From positions 62,001 through 126,000 of the forward strand of contig CAAGID010000030.1 of the NCBI GenBank assembly GCA_900769815.1: a stretch of 64,000 nucleotides of DNA, read 5' to 3'. A program made the translations under genes and the position numbers. This DNA is from Clostridia bacterium (GTDB taxonomy: Bacteria; Bacillota; Clostridia; Christensenellales; QALW01). Under the pieces are notes generated by a model that was given only the letters and a program-made list of their open reading frames with translations, was not told the origin of the DNA and ran no database searches. This document shows positions 7,747-17,945 of the stretch, one piece after another. The stretch's first letter is position 1. Every line of letters starts with the position of its first letter.

Positions 7747-9534
7747 TTCTTTTTGGGCAGTTGACTGAATAAATAATTCGTCCATTTGCTTTTGCTCAAC
7801 AACGTCGGGAGCGCCGGTAAGGAGGCAGGAAGCGTTCTGCATTTTGGGGAATGCGATAACGTCCTTAATATTGTCTGCACCGGCAAGGAGCATTACTAAA
7901 CGGTCAAAGCCTAAAGCAAGTCCGCCGTGAGGAGGTGCACCGTACTTAAAGGCATCAACAAGGAATCCAAAGCGTTCCTGAATATCCTCATCCTTAAAGC
8001 CTAAAAGGTTGAACATTCTGTTCTGAATTTCTGATGAGTGAATTCTGATACTGCCGCCGCCAAGCTCGTAACCGTTAAGTACAATATCATATGCCTTTGC
8101 ACGGACTTTGCCGGGGTCAGATTCAAGAATAGCAAGGTCCTCGTCCATAGGCGAAGTAAAGGGATGATGGACTGCAACGTAGCGTTTTTCTTCCTCATCA
8201 TACTCTAATAAGGGGAACTCAGTTATCCAAACAAACTCAAAGGAGTTTTCGGGGATAAGATTTAATCTTCTTGCAATTTCCTGACGAAGCTGACCTAATG
8301 AATCGAATACCACGTTATTTTTGTCTGCAACGGCAAAGATAATATCGCCATTTTCAGCACCCATAAACTCTGCAATTTCATCAAACTGCTCTTTAGTAAA
8401 GAACTTGTTTACGCTTGTTCTGTAGCCGTCCTCGTTCTTAATAATCCAAACTAAGCCCTTAGCACGGTAAGTTTTAATGTACTCCTGCAAGGAATCAATA
8501 TCTTTTCTTGAGAACTTATCGGCACAGTTTTTGGCTAAAATTGCACGGACACTGCCACCGTTTTTAATAGCGTCAACAAATACTGAGAACTCACAATTCT
8601 CAACAAGTGATGAAATGTTTTTAAGTTCCATACCAAAACGAAGGTCAGGCTTATCCGAGCCGTAGTTTTCCATAGCATCTGAGTATTTCATACGGCGGAT
8701 AGGAAGCTTTACGTCAACATTAAGCGTTTCCTTGAAGACTTTTTGTAAAAGCCCTTCGGTAATAGTCATAACGTCGTTTTCCTCAACGAAGGAAAGCTCC
8801 ATATCAATCTGTGTAAATTCAGGCTGACGGTCTGCACGAAGGTCTTCATCACGGAAGCAACGTGCAATCTGGAAATATCTATCAAAGCCTGAAACCATTA
8901 AAAGCTGTTTAAAAAGCTGAGGCGACTGTGGAAGTGCAAAGAAAGTGCCCGGCTGAACACGTGAGGGAACCAAGTAGTCTCTTGCACCTTCAGGAGTGCT
9001 TTTTGTAAGCATAGGTGTTTCAACCTCTAAAAATCCGTTATCGGTAAGGTAGTTTCTTGTAGCACTTGCAACCTTTGATCTCATAATAAAATTATGTTGC
9101 ATTGTGGGTCTGCGAAGGTCAAGATAGCGGTATTTAAAGCGAAGTGCCTCATTTACGGAAATGCCATCATTTACTTCAAAGGGTGTAACTGCGGCTTCTG
9201 AAAGAATTTTAACTTCCGTTACTTCGATTTCAATTTCGCCTGTTTTAAGGTCCTTATTAACATTTTCGGGGGTACGGGCAATAACAACACCTGTTACAGC
9301 AAGAACATACTCGCTTCTTACTTCCTGAATTCTGTCAAAAAGTTCCTTATTCTTTGTGCCGTCCCATACTGCCTGAACAATACCACTTCTGTCACGAAGC
9401 CACATAAATACAAGTCCGCCCAAATCACGTCTACGCTGAACCCAGCCCATAACGGTCTGACTTGTTCCGATATGTGCACTTGTAAGTTCGCCGCACATTA
9501 TTGTTCTTTTTAATCCGTTTAAAACTTCAGCCAT
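7744..9534 (-). CDS. aspS: Aspartyl-tRNA synthetase
   Basis: 596 residues, the normal bacterial length: N-terminal OB fold for the anticodon, class II catalytic core, and an inserted GAD domain. Motif 2 is visible as R-C-F-R-D-E-D-L-R-A-D-R-Q-P-E-F-T and motif 3 as G-L-A-L-G-F-D-R-L. It charges tRNA-Asp, whose gene is also in this window. It lies 4 nt after hisS and shares its promoter, the usual Firmicutes hisS-aspS pair. Ribosome binding site AGAGG precedes ATG 9534. Confidence 0.97.
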   Translation of the reverse strand: MAEVLNGLKRTIMCGELTSAHIGTSQTVMGWVQRRRDLGGLVFMWLRDRSGIVQAVWDGTKNKELFDRIQEVRSEYVLAVTGVVIARTPENVNKDLKTGEIEIEVTEVKILSEAAVTPFEVNDGISVNEALRFKYRYLDLRRPTMQHNFIMRSKVASATRNYLTDNGFLEVETPMLTKSTPEGARDYLVPSRVQPGTFFALPQSPQLFKQLLMVSGFDRYFQIARCFRDEDLRADRQPEFTQIDMELSFVEENDVMTITEGLLQKVFKETLNVDVKLPIRRMKYSDAMENYGSDKPDLRFGMELKNISSLVENCEFSVFVDAIKNGGSVRAILAKNCADKFSRKDIDSLQEYIKTYRAKGLVWIIKNEDGYRTSVNKFFTKEQFDEIAEFMGAENGDIIFAVADKNNVVFDSLGQLRQEIARRLNLIPENSFEFVWITEFPLLEYDEEEKRYVAVHHPFTSPMDEDLAILESDPGKVRAKAYDIVLNGYELGGGSIRIHSSEIQNRMFNLLGFKDEDIQERFGFLVDAFKYGAPPHGGLALGFDRLVMLLAGADNIKDVIAFPKMQNASCLLTGAPDVVEQKQMDELFIQSTAQKE

Positions 9535-9538
9535 ATTA

Positions 9539-10789
9539 TTAACCTCTTAAAATATTTATAATTTCTTCAGGTTCTAGTTCCTTTTGTTCGCCTGTTGACA
9601 TATCCTTAAGAACGTATTTTCCCGTTTCCATTTCATTGGAGCCGATAACAACCGTATACTTAACGTCAAGCTTACCTGCATATTTAAACTGTGCCTTAAA
9701 TGAACGCTTGTTATGGTCGCCCTCAGCGGAAACGCCATTATTACGCAATTCCTGAACAAGTTTAAATGCGGCAATGCGTTCTTCATCAGATGAACCTGAT
9801 ACAACGTATACCTTGAAAAGTTCAGGTTTTTCAGGAATAAGATTCTGTTCCTCAAGCAAAATAAGCAGACGCTCAATTCCCATACCGAATCCAATACCAC
9901 AGACATCCTTATCGCCAAGCTGACGTACTAAGCCGTCATATCTTCCACCACCGCAAACGGTTAAATCAGAACCGTCTACCGTTGCAATGATTTCAAAAAC
10001 GGTTTTTGTATAATAATCAAGACCGCGAACGATACGTGGGTTTACCTTAAAGGGAATTTCCATTTTTTCTAAAATCTTTTTAAGCATTTCAAAATGGTCA
10101 CGGCATTCATCGCAAATATAATCAAGGATTACAGGTGCGTTGTCAGCATCTCTGCCACAATCAACGTCTTTACAGTCTAAAATACGCATTGGGTTGCGTT
10201 CAAGTCTGCTCTTACAGGTTTCGCAGAGCTTTTTATCCTTAAAATAATCCTTTAATGCCTGATTATATTTTTCACGGCAATGAGGACAGCCAATATTGTT
10301 GATATTAAGGCTTAAGCCCTGAAGACCGCACTTTTTAAGAACTGAGAAACCAAGCATAATAACTTCGGCATCCAATGTTGCTTCACTTCCGCCGAAAACT
10401 TCAACACCGAACTGATGATGCTCGCGAAGTCGCCCGCTCTGAGGTTTTTCATAGCGGTAAACGGGCGTAAAATAAAACATTTTTAAAGGAAGTGCATCGT
10501 TAAACATACCGTGTTCAATAAACGAACGTGCTGCACCTGCAGTACCCTCAGGCTTTAAAGTAATGCTTCTATCGCCTTTATCGTTAAAAGTATACATTTC
10601 CTTCTGAACAACGTCAGTAGTATCGCCTACGCCGCGAAGAAAAAGTTCAGTATGTTCAAAGCCCGGTGTACGAACTTCTCTGTAGCCGTTTACACGGGCA
10701 ATTTCTTTCATAATTCCTTCTACATAGTGCCATTTATAGGCTTCAAAGGGGGTAACATCTTTAGTACCCTTAGGTGCTTGTGTAAGCAT
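9539..10789 (-). CDS. hisS: Histidyl-tRNA synthetase
   Basis: 416 residues, class II synthetase. It carries the histidine-specific stretches G-L-D-Y-Y-T-K-T-V-F-E and G-G-G-R-Y-D-G-L and motif 3 G-I-G-F-G-M-G-I-E-R-L, with a C-terminal anticodon-binding domain. The insertion contains Cys pairs (C-P-H-C and C-E-T-C) that suggest a zinc site, as in many clostridial HisRS. ATG 10789 has AGGAGAG upstream. First gene of hisS-aspS, with a consensus promoter overlapping the hemZ stop codon. Confidence 0.97.
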   Translation of the reverse strand: MLTQAPKGTKDVTPFEAYKWHYVEGIMKEIARVNGYREVRTPGFEHTELFLRGVGDTTDVVQKEMYTFNDKGDRSITLKPEGTAGAARSFIEHGMFNDALPLKMFYFTPVYRYEKPQSGRLREHHQFGVEVFGGSEATLDAEVIMLGFSVLKKCGLQGLSLNINNIGCPHCREKYNQALKDYFKDKKLCETCKSRLERNPMRILDCKDVDCGRDADNAPVILDYICDECRDHFEMLKKILEKMEIPFKVNPRIVRGLDYYTKTVFEIIATVDGSDLTVCGGGRYDGLVRQLGDKDVCGIGFGMGIERLLILLEEQNLIPEKPELFKVYVVSGSSDEERIAAFKLVQELRNNGVSAEGDHNKRSFKAQFKYAGKLDVKYTVVIGSNEMETGKYVLKDMSTGEQKELEPEEIINILRG

Positions 10790-10820
10790 AATTTCTCTCC
10801 TAAAAAGTTAGTATATATAA

Positions 10821-10848
10821 ATTATATTTGTTTTTTGGTTTGTGTCAA
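10821..10848 (-). promoter_or_regulatory. Promoter of hisS-aspS
   Basis: Minus strand -35 TTGACA (10848-10843), 16-bp spacer, -10 TATAAT (10826-10821). The -35 box lies immediately after the hemZ stop codon. The predicted leader is only about 25 nt, too short for a T-box element. Confidence 0.8.
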
Positions 10849-12246
10849 TTAAATTGATGAAAATAACTGAATTTTACGGGAATTTGCTTCGTCAATACGG
10901 TTAATATACTCATAAATGCTTTTGAAATTAAATGCGCGCTCAATTCTCTCGCCCAATACTCTTTTGGAAACCGCACCGCAGCCTAGTGCAATTATGTCGG
11001 TTGTTTCCTCCATAATATCGATATTATATACTCCCGTATGACCTTTTTTAGTGTATCCAATATTTTCAAAATTGCCGGTCATATATTTCTGACGGTACAA
11101 ATAGTAAGGTTCGTAGCTATTTTCAATAAGAATTTTTTGGGCACCCTCAACCATCTTTTGTACGTCCTCGACATTGGCAGTAGCTGAATTTTCTTCAAAC
11201 ATTTTTGAACCCCGTTTAAGGGCAAGTGTATGTACAGTTATATTTTCAGCCTTAAGATTTAATACTTTTTCTAAAGTATAGAAAAACATTTCAGATGTTT
11301 CATCAGACAAGCCTGCAATTAAGTCAGCATTGATTGTATCAAAGCCTATTTTTCGTGCTAAAGAAAAACATTCTTCTATTTCTTCAGGACTATGACTTCT
11401 GCCAATCTTTTTTAACGTTTCGGCATTCATACTTTGAGGATTGATGCTGATTCTTGTAACTCCTGCTTCTTTCATAGTTAAAAGCTTTCTTTCAGTTATG
11501 GTGTCAGGTCTGCCCGCTTCAACGGTAAACTCCATATAAGGCTTAAAATGCATAGTTGTGCATTTGAGCATTTTATCGAATAATTCTTCGGTTAACGCCG
11601 TTGGTGTGCCACCGCCGATATAAAGACAGCGTACTTTCTTATTAAGTGTTTTTAATAGCTTTGAGGTATCTTCGATCTCTTTGATAAGGGCATCAACATA
11701 GGGTATCATAAGCTTTTCGCCCTTTGTTGAGTCGGTTGATGAAAATGAACAATAAGTACAACGTGTTTTACAAAAAGGAATACCTATGTAAATATCAAGT
11801 TCATCATTTTCAGGCACAAAAAACTGCTCCTGATTTTTTATTATTCTTTTTAAAAGCTGACCTTTTTCAACGGGAAGGTCGTATTTTTTATTTAAAAGCT
11901 CAATATCAAGGAAATTATCACGAAGAAGCTTTGTTGGGCGAATGCCCGTTAAAGAGCCCCAAGGCAGATTTCTGCCCGTTGCCTTTTTTAAAGCATCGTA
12001 CATAGCAAGCTTTGCTGAATGTTTTTTTATGCGTTTAAGGGATACCTCATCTTGAGTTACTTTTTCTGAATACTCACCAAAAACGCCATTAAAATCAGCT
12101 TTTGCTATGATTTTACCGTCTTCAACACTTTCAAAAAGAGATACTTCGCCCTCATCTGAAAGTTCAATAACGTCAACTTCTAAAAAAGCACGAATGCTTT
12201 CGGATATATCATTATAAAACTCAGGAACGTTGGTTTTAAGTTTCAT
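10849..12246 (-). CDS. hemZ: HemZ-type radical SAM protein (oxygen-independent coproporphyrinogen III oxidase family)
   Basis: 465 residues. A 145-residue N-terminal extension typical of Firmicutes HemZ precedes the radical SAM core with C-K-T-R-C-T-Y-C (Cys159, Cys163, Cys166) binding a 4Fe-4S cluster. The Y-I-G-G-G-T-P-T and R-I-S-I-N-P-Q-S stretches are typical of the HemN/HemW/HemZ superfamily. Annotation as coproporphyrinogen dehydrogenase is by family; several members in anaerobes without full haem synthesis may have another role. It sits 1 nt after the MBL hydrolase gene in the rel-dtd-hemZ run, and no terminator is seen before the hisS promoter. Confidence 0.85.
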   Translation of the reverse strand: MKLKTNVPEFYNDISESIRAFLEVDVIELSDEGEVSLFESVEDGKIIAKADFNGVFGEYSEKVTQDEVSLKRIKKHSAKLAMYDALKKATGRNLPWGSLTGIRPTKLLRDNFLDIELLNKKYDLPVEKGQLLKRIIKNQEQFFVPENDELDIYIGIPFCKTRCTYCSFSSTDSTKGEKLMIPYVDALIKEIEDTSKLLKTLNKKVRCLYIGGGTPTALTEELFDKMLKCTTMHFKPYMEFTVEAGRPDTITERKLLTMKEAGVTRISINPQSMNAETLKKIGRSHSPEEIEECFSLARKIGFDTINADLIAGLSDETSEMFFYTLEKVLNLKAENITVHTLALKRGSKMFEENSATANVEDVQKMVEGAQKILIENSYEPYYLYRQKYMTGNFENIGYTKKGHTGVYNIDIMEETTDIIALGCGAVSKRVLGERIERAFNFKSIYEYINRIDEANSRKIQLFSSI

Positions 12247-12247
12247 A

Positions 12248-12853
12248 TTACCTCACAAAAGGATTGCTTTGTTTTTCTTTTTCTACGGTAGTCTCGCCAC
12301 CGTGACCGGGATATACTTTAGTATTTTCTGACAATGTATATATTTTTTCTTTTATACTTTTTGATATGGCTTCAAAATCACCGCCGGGAAAATCAGTTCT
12401 GCCGATACTTTGCTGAAAGAGCGTATCCCCTGAAAACAAAATATCATTAACTAAAAAGCAGACGCTTCCCATTGTATGACCGGGCGTAAGTATAGCCTTG
12501 AAACTCATATCACAAAATTCAAGAATATCGTTATCTTTAAAAGTGTAATCTGCCTTTATTTTATTAAAAGGAAAACCAAAGGGTGTTGCAAGACAGGAAT
12601 AACCATCAGAAAGCATATGTTCATCATTTTCTGAAATATACACCTTTGCCCCATTTTTTTGTAGCTCTTTAACTGCACCCGTATGGTCAAAATGACCGTG
12701 AGTAAGAAGTACAGCTTTTATATTTTTTCCTTGTGAAGCACTTATTATCTTTTCATATTCATCGCCCGGGTCGATTACTACTGCATCTATTCCATTTGAA
12801 ACAATGTAGCAGTTAACCTGCATATCGCCTACAATTACTTTAGTTACTTCCAC
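12248..12853 (-). CDS. MBL-fold metallohydrolase, glyoxalase II-like
   Basis: 201 residues with the zinc-binding T-H-G-H-F-D-H motif (His52, His54, Asp56, His57), then T-P-G-H-T-M-G-S and F-S-G-D-T-L-F and a final Y-P-G-H-G. This is the short YcbL/hydroxyacylglutathione hydrolase-like group found between dtd and hemZ in clostridia. Substrate is unknown; thioester hydrolysis is the family norm. It starts at GTG 12853 with CAGGAG upstream and directly follows dtd. Confidence 0.85.
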   Translation of the reverse strand: MEVTKVIVGDMQVNCYIVSNGIDAVVIDPGDEYEKIISASQGKNIKAVLLTHGHFDHTGAVKELQKNGAKVYISENDEHMLSDGYSCLATPFGFPFNKIKADYTFKDNDILEFCDMSFKAILTPGHTMGSVCFLVNDILFSGDTLFQQSIGRTDFPGGDFEAISKSIKEKIYTLSENTKVYPGHGGETTVEKEKQSNPFVR

Positions 12854-13303
12854 TTAAAAACTCCTGTCACTTTCAAGAAGAATTGTTACGGGGCCATCAT
12901 TTACAAGCTGAACCTTCATATCGGCACCGAAAATACCTTTCTGAACTTTTACGCCCATTTCCTCCATTTTTTTGCAGGTAAGCTCATATAAAGGCTCTGA
13001 GATTTCGCCCTTTGCAGCTCTAATAAAGGAGGGTCTTCTGCCCTTACGTGCATCGCCGTAAAGTGTGAACTGTGAAACGGCAAGAACCTCACCGCCAATA
13101 TCAAGAAGCGAAAGATTCATTTTGCCTTCGCTATCCTCAAAGATACGGGCATTAACAGTTTTTTCAGCAATATATGAAGCATCGATTTCAGTATCGGTAT
13201 CTGTTACGCCGATTAAAATAAGTATGCCATTTTTAATGGATGAAACAAGCTTTCCGTCAACTGTGACAGATGCGTTTTTCACACGCTGTAATACACCACG
13301 CAT
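12854..13303 (-). CDS. dtd: D-aminoacyl-tRNA deacylase
   Basis: 149 residues, full length. Removes D-amino acids (and glycine from tRNA-Ala) from mischarged tRNAs. Both conserved active-site segments are present: S-Q-F-T-L-Y-G and the Gly-cisPro motif N-D-G-P-V-T near the C terminus; the N terminus M-R-G-V-L-Q-R-V is typical. Located between rel and the MBL hydrolase in one operon, 8 nt after the rel stop. Confidence 0.95.
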   Translation of the reverse strand: MRGVLQRVKNASVTVDGKLVSSIKNGILILIGVTDTDTEIDASYIAEKTVNARIFEDSEGKMNLSLLDIGGEVLAVSQFTLYGDARKGRRPSFIRAAKGEISEPLYELTCKKMEEMGVKVQKGIFGADMKVQLVNDGPVTILLESDRSF

Positions 13304-13311
13304 AAAAGCTC

Positions 13312-15447
13312 CTAATTGTTCAAGCGGTATACTTCAAATATACCCTGTATTTTTTTCATATCACGCATAATTGCATCAAGTTGTTGGGCTGAGGAAATTC
13401 TTATACCCACGGTAATAGTACCTGTGCCCTCTTTTGTTGAAATATTAAGTGATGCAATGTCGGATTTGTTTGTATAAATGCAGTTTGAAAGCTCAAGGAT
13501 AAGTCCTGAACGGTCATAGGAATGAATCTGAATATTGGCAACGTAATTGGTATCTGCCTCAAGATCCCACTTGACCTCAATTTCCCTTTCGTGCTCAAAA
13601 CCGCCTAAATTACTGCAGTCACGGCGATGCACGGAAACGCCTCTGCCACGGGTAATATAGCCTACTATATCGTCTCCGGGAACAGGTGCACAGCACTTGG
13701 CAAAACGCACAAGCATATTACTTTCGCCTTTAACAATAACACCGTTGTTTGAGTGTTCCTTTTTCTTTTCCTGCTTGGGCTTTTGGTCTATTGCTACCGT
13801 AGCGTTTGCCTTTTTATATTCTTCAACAAGCCTTGGAAGAATCTGATGCACTCTTAAACCGCCGTAGCCTACCGATGCGTATAAGTCCTCCATTGACTGT
13901 ATCTTATACTTTTTAATTAAGGGTTCAAGCCATTCAGGCTTTGTAAGGGATGACCACTGATAGCCTTGACGCTTTGCTTCGGCTATAAGCATATCCTTGC
14001 CTTTTTCAATATTTTCTTCACGAAGCTCTTTTTTGAACCAAGCCTTAATCTTTGTTTTTGCTTCATTGGTGTGAACAATATTAAGCCAGTCACGGCTTGG
14101 ACCGTGACCTGCCGTTAAGGATGCGGTAAGAATTTCAATAATATCGCCGTTTTTAAGCTTGGTATCAATATTAACGATTCTGCCGTTTATTTTCGCACCA
14201 ATACATCTGTGACCGATAGAGGAGTGAACAGCATATGCAAAGTCAAGGGGAGTTGCACCCATAGGCAAGCCTTTAACGTCGCCCTTAGGTGTAAAAACAA
14301 AAACTTCATCGTTAAAAAGCTCTGTTTTAACAACGTCAAGGAACTCTTTACTGTCCTTGGCTTCGTGCTCAAGGTCCATCATTCTTCTGAGCCAGCTTAA
14401 TTTTTCTTCGCCTGAGGTAATATTTCCGCCGCCTTCTTTATATTTCCAGTGGGCGGCCACACCGTATTCAGCGGTGTTATGCATTTCCTCAGTACGTATC
14501 TGAATTTCAAAGGGTTTTCCGTTTTTGCCGATAACGGTGGTATGCAAGGACTGATACATATTTGCTTTGGGCATCGCAATATAGTCCTTAAATCGTCCGG
14601 GCATAGGAATAAACTCGCTGTGCATTATACCCAATGCTTCATAACAATATCTGACATCAGTAACGATTATACGCACTGCAGATAAATCGTAAATATTATC
14701 TAAATTGTCACTTGCCTGCTGTCGCATTTTCTTGTAAACGCTGTAATAGTGTTTAGGTCTGCCATAGACCTTTGCAGGAATAGTATTTTCCACAAGTTTT
14801 TTATTTATTATCGAAATAATCTCGTCAATAACCTGCTCTCTTTCATCTCTGCCCTCGTTTATTGCACCCTCAATATAGTTATATGCTTCAGGCTCAAGAT
14901 ATTTAAGACACAAGTCCTCAAGACGCCATTTTATTTGATAGATACCTAAACGGTTGGCAAGAGGTACGTAAATATCAAGCGTCTCTTTTGCAATACGACG
15001 CTGTTTTGATTCTTCGCAGGAAGAAAGAGTCTGCATATTATGAAGGCGGTCGGCAAGCTTTACAAGGATAACCCTTATGTCGTGGGACATCGCAAGAAAC
15101 ATTTTACGTAAGTTTTCTGCCTGTGCCTCCTCCTTAGAAGCAAACTGAATTTTATTAAGTTTTGTAACACCGCGTACAATTTCGCTGACGCCACTGCCGA
15201 ATTTTTCGGTAATTTCCTCTTGAGTATGCTCAGTATCTTCAACAACGTCGTGAAGAAGTGCCGCACAAACGGCTTCAGCATCCATATTCATATCAGCAAG
15301 AATTTGGGCAACGTGCTCAGGGTGAGTTATATATGGCTCCCCTGATTCACGCATCTGGTTACCGTGAGCCTCTTTTGCAAGGCTGTGTGCGGCTATTATT
15401 CTTTCCGCATCCTCTTTTGAATATTGTTTAATGATTTTATCTATCAT
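13312..15447 (-). CDS. rel: Bifunctional (p)ppGpp synthetase/hydrolase
   Basis: 711 residues with the complete long-RSH layout: HD hydrolase domain (H-D-V-V-E-D at about 66-71), synthetase domain, TGS domain, zinc-finger region ([13 protein letters not shown]) and C-terminal ACT domain. The synthetase has R-F-K-D, the RxKD signature of bifunctional Rel/SpoT rather than the ExDD of RelA, and the hydrolase motif is intact, so it should both make and destroy the alarmone. It overlaps the recJ stop by 4 nt (ATGA), indicating translational coupling. Confidence 0.95.
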   Translation of the reverse strand: MIDKIIKQYSKEDAERIIAAHSLAKEAHGNQMRESGEPYITHPEHVAQILADMNMDAEAVCAALLHDVVEDTEHTQEEITEKFGSGVSEIVRGVTKLNKIQFASKEEAQAENLRKMFLAMSHDIRVILVKLADRLHNMQTLSSCEESKQRRIAKETLDIYVPLANRLGIYQIKWRLEDLCLKYLEPEAYNYIEGAINEGRDEREQVIDEIISIINKKLVENTIPAKVYGRPKHYYSVYKKMRQQASDNLDNIYDLSAVRIIVTDVRYCYEALGIMHSEFIPMPGRFKDYIAMPKANMYQSLHTTVIGKNGKPFEIQIRTEEMHNTAEYGVAAHWKYKEGGGNITSGEEKLSWLRRMMDLEHEAKDSKEFLDVVKTELFNDEVFVFTPKGDVKGLPMGATPLDFAYAVHSSIGHRCIGAKINGRIVNIDTKLKNGDIIEILTASLTAGHGPSRDWLNIVHTNEAKTKIKAWFKKELREENIEKGKDMLIAEAKRQGYQWSSLTKPEWLEPLIKKYKIQSMEDLYASVGYGGLRVHQILPRLVEEYKKANATVAIDQKPKQEKKKEHSNNGVIVKGESNMLVRFAKCCAPVPGDDIVGYITRGRGVSVHRRDCSNLGGFEHEREIEVKWDLEADTNYVANIQIHSYDRSGLILELSNCIYTNKSDIASLNISTKEGTGTITVGIRISSAQQLDAIMRDMKKIQGIFEVYRLNN

Positions 15448-17870
15448 ATCTTGTTCCTAGTTACACATTTTAATAAATTCATATAATAACGGCTTTCTTC
15501 AAGAGTACGTTTTTCTGCTTGTCTGTTAACGGTAATCTTAAATTCTGTGCCGTAGGAAACGTTTATAAACTGAAGCTCCTTAAAGACCATAACTGCTACC
15601 ATTGTAATAGGCATAGATATTTGCTTTTTCTCGGCAATAAGATTTAAAAATGAAATTGCATTTTCATAAATGCCTTCGTTCTGACATATCGCTCGATATG
15701 CAAGCATCAGATTTTCCCTACTAATCTGCTTATATTCTTCAAAAATCGTATCAAAAAGTTCAAAAGTGCCTTTTAAAGCATAAATTTCAAGCCAGGGTGC
15801 TTTTTCATATATACTATCGGCAAAACCCAAATTAATCATATCATATATTATTACTCGTTTAAATGGAGTGAAATCTATTCTTTTAATATCGGCACCAATA
15901 ACAAGAGAATTATATCCGCAATTTGAGTTTAACGGTACATTCATTGAAATATCGCATCTGGGTGCTTCGTTTTCAAGCATCTTAACGCATCCTAAGGCAT
16001 ATTCAGGATGGTCACACAAAATAAGAGTTCCTGAAATATCTTCATCACAGAATTCAGAAATCTTATAATGAAGCTCCTCAACGTCATCAATTATTTCTAC
16101 TTTTGCTTTGTTAGTCTTTTTAAGTGCAAGTCTTTCATAGAATATTGCCGTTAATTCTTCTGCTTTCTGACGGGGCTTTATATTTTCATTTTCCTTGAAA
16201 TCGTTAAGCTTAAGGCTGACGTTTTCAGCATTTTGCCAGCAATTTATTTCAGGTTTAACAATAGCCGTGCCTATCTGAAGATTAAAATAATCACAATTAT
16301 GCTTTTCAAAATTAAAGGCTATGCCGTCTGCTTTTGAAGTTCCGTCCTGCAGATACATACGTAAATGATTTTTTAAAGCACCTATTTTTTTCATTCCGCC
16401 TGCAAGACAATTGTCTATCCTTAAAGTAATTTCAGGATTTTCGCATCCACAAGGCTGAAACATTTTAAGGCTTTTACAGAAATTAACTGTAATTTCATTG
16501 ATTTTTGCTTTGGCATCATAAGTTTTAACAGGATAAAAAAGCACCTGGTCAAAATTTTCCAAATACTCATTAAAGCGTTGTGTTAACGCTTCAAGCTTGT
16601 CTTCCTTAACGGTCATACCTGCTGCCATCTTGTGACCGCCGAATTGCACCAATATATCAGATGCACTTTTAAGCATTTCATAAAGGTCGATTCCATCGAT
16701 ACTTCTGCCTGAGCCCTTACACATACCTTGTTCATCAATGGTAAACATTATTGCAGGACGTTTATACTTTTCGCAAAGACGGGAAGCACATATACCGATA
16801 ACGCCGTCATCCCAGCCTTTTCCCGCTAAAACAAGAACCTTGCCCTTTTGAATAAGCAGTTTTTCTCTTATTTGATTTTCGGCGTTTTCAAGAATTCTTT
16901 TTTCAGCATCCTGACGCTGAACATTATATTCAGAGAGAATTTCAGCAATCTCTTTTGCCTTGTCTCCCGTTGCTTTTAAAAGCTCAAATGCCTTTTTTGC
17001 ACTTTCCATTCTTCCTGCGGCATTAAGGCGTGGTGCAATAACAAAGCCTATCGTCTGCGAATTAACTTCTCCCGAATAATTGGCACATTCAAGAAGTTCT
17101 TTAAAGCAATCACGGGGTGAAGAATTAAGCTTTTCAAGACCTTTTTTAACTAAATATCTGTTTTCGCCTTTTAAGGGGACAACATCGGCAATAGTTGCAA
17201 CGGCGGCATAATCAATAAGCTCCATTGCTTCTTCCTTTAAAAGTGCCTGAGCTATTTTAAAAGCAATTCCTGCACCGCAAAGGTCACAGTTTTTATAATT
17301 ATCGCCATACTGTCCCGGCTTTAAAACAAGGCAGTTAGGAATTTCTTCTCCGATTGTGTGGTGATCGGTAACTATAATTTCCCTACCCATCTCCCTTTGC
17401 TTTTTTATAAGGTCAACGGAAGCAATGCCGCAGTCAACGGTTATAAGAAGGTCGCAACCATTTTCAAATATACTATTTACTGCTGTTTCATTAAGTCCGT
17501 AGCCCTCGGTATGCCTGTCAGGAATATAATATGAAGTTTTGATTCCTAATTTTTCAAGGGCACTTGTAAGAATTGCCGTTGCGGAAATTCCGTCCACATC
17601 ATAATCGCCGTAAACAGTTATATTCTGATTTTTCTCTTTTGCCAATATTACCCTTTTTACCAACAAATCCATATTGAGCATTGAAAAAGGGTCATTAAGG
17701 TCTTTTTCAGATGGGTACAAAAACTCAAGGCAGGTTTCTTTTGTTTCAAGACCTCTGTTATACAGAATCTGTGCAAAAAGCCTGTCACATTTAAGCTCTG
17801 ATGCCAATAAATCGACTTTTTCAAAGTCTATTTGCGATATTTTCTTTTTAGCTTTTAATGCTATTGGCAT
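15444..17870 (-). CDS. recJ: Single-stranded-DNA-specific exonuclease RecJ
   Basis: 808 residues; 5'-3' ssDNA exonuclease for repair and recombination. DHH motifs are D-Y-D-V-D-G-I-S-A-T-A, T-V-D-C-G-I-A and T-D-H-H; the DHHA1 part has G-G-H-K-M-A-A-G-M; OB fold and a long C-terminal domain follow, as in Firmicutes RecJ. Start is ATG 17870 (M-P-I-A-L-K) preceded by CGGAGGG; an upstream in-frame extension of 10 codons has no ribosome binding site and reaches into the terminator region. First gene of the recJ-rel-dtd-MBL-hemZ run. No clear promoter lies between it and the secF terminator. Confidence 0.93.
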   Translation of the reverse strand: MPIALKAKKKISQIDFEKVDLLASELKCDRLFAQILYNRGLETKETCLEFLYPSEKDLNDPFSMLNMDLLVKRVILAKEKNQNITVYGDYDVDGISATAILTSALEKLGIKTSYYIPDRHTEGYGLNETAVNSIFENGCDLLITVDCGIASVDLIKKQREMGREIIVTDHHTIGEEIPNCLVLKPGQYGDNYKNCDLCGAGIAFKIAQALLKEEAMELIDYAAVATIADVVPLKGENRYLVKKGLEKLNSSPRDCFKELLECANYSGEVNSQTIGFVIAPRLNAAGRMESAKKAFELLKATGDKAKEIAEILSEYNVQRQDAEKRILENAENQIREKLLIQKGKVLVLAGKGWDDGVIGICASRLCEKYKRPAIMFTIDEQGMCKGSGRSIDGIDLYEMLKSASDILVQFGGHKMAAGMTVKEDKLEALTQRFNEYLENFDQVLFYPVKTYDAKAKINEITVNFCKSLKMFQPCGCENPEITLRIDNCLAGGMKKIGALKNHLRMYLQDGTSKADGIAFNFEKHNCDYFNLQIGTAIVKPEINCWQNAENVSLKLNDFKENENIKPRQKAEELTAIFYERLALKKTNKAKVEIIDDVEELHYKISEFCDEDISGTLILCDHPEYALGCVKMLENEAPRCDISMNVPLNSNCGYNSLVIGADIKRIDFTPFKRVIIYDMINLGFADSIYEKAPWLEIYALKGTFELFDTIFEEYKQISRENLMLAYRAICQNEGIYENAISFLNLIAEKKQISMPITMVAVMVFKELQFINVSYGTEFKITVNRQAEKRTLEESRYYMNLLKCVTRNKI

Positions 17871-17901
17871 ATGCCCTCCGAAAAAACAAATAAAATACAC
17901 A

Positions 17902-17932
17902 AAACTCCCTTCCGCGTGACAGAAGGGAGTTT
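17902..17932 (-). terminator. Terminator after secF
   Basis: Stem of 11 bp, 17902-17912 with 17922-17932 (AAACTCCCTTC / GAAGGGAGTTT), 9-nt loop; read on the minus strand it ends in a T-rich tail. Because no promoter is visible before recJ, leakage through this site may feed the recJ operon. Confidence 0.7.
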
Positions 17933-17945
17933 CCTAAAAAACACA

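Noticed and set aside
10790..10815. T-box leader for hisS-aspS
   Set aside because: The leader after the consensus promoter is far too short and lacks the T-box core sequence.
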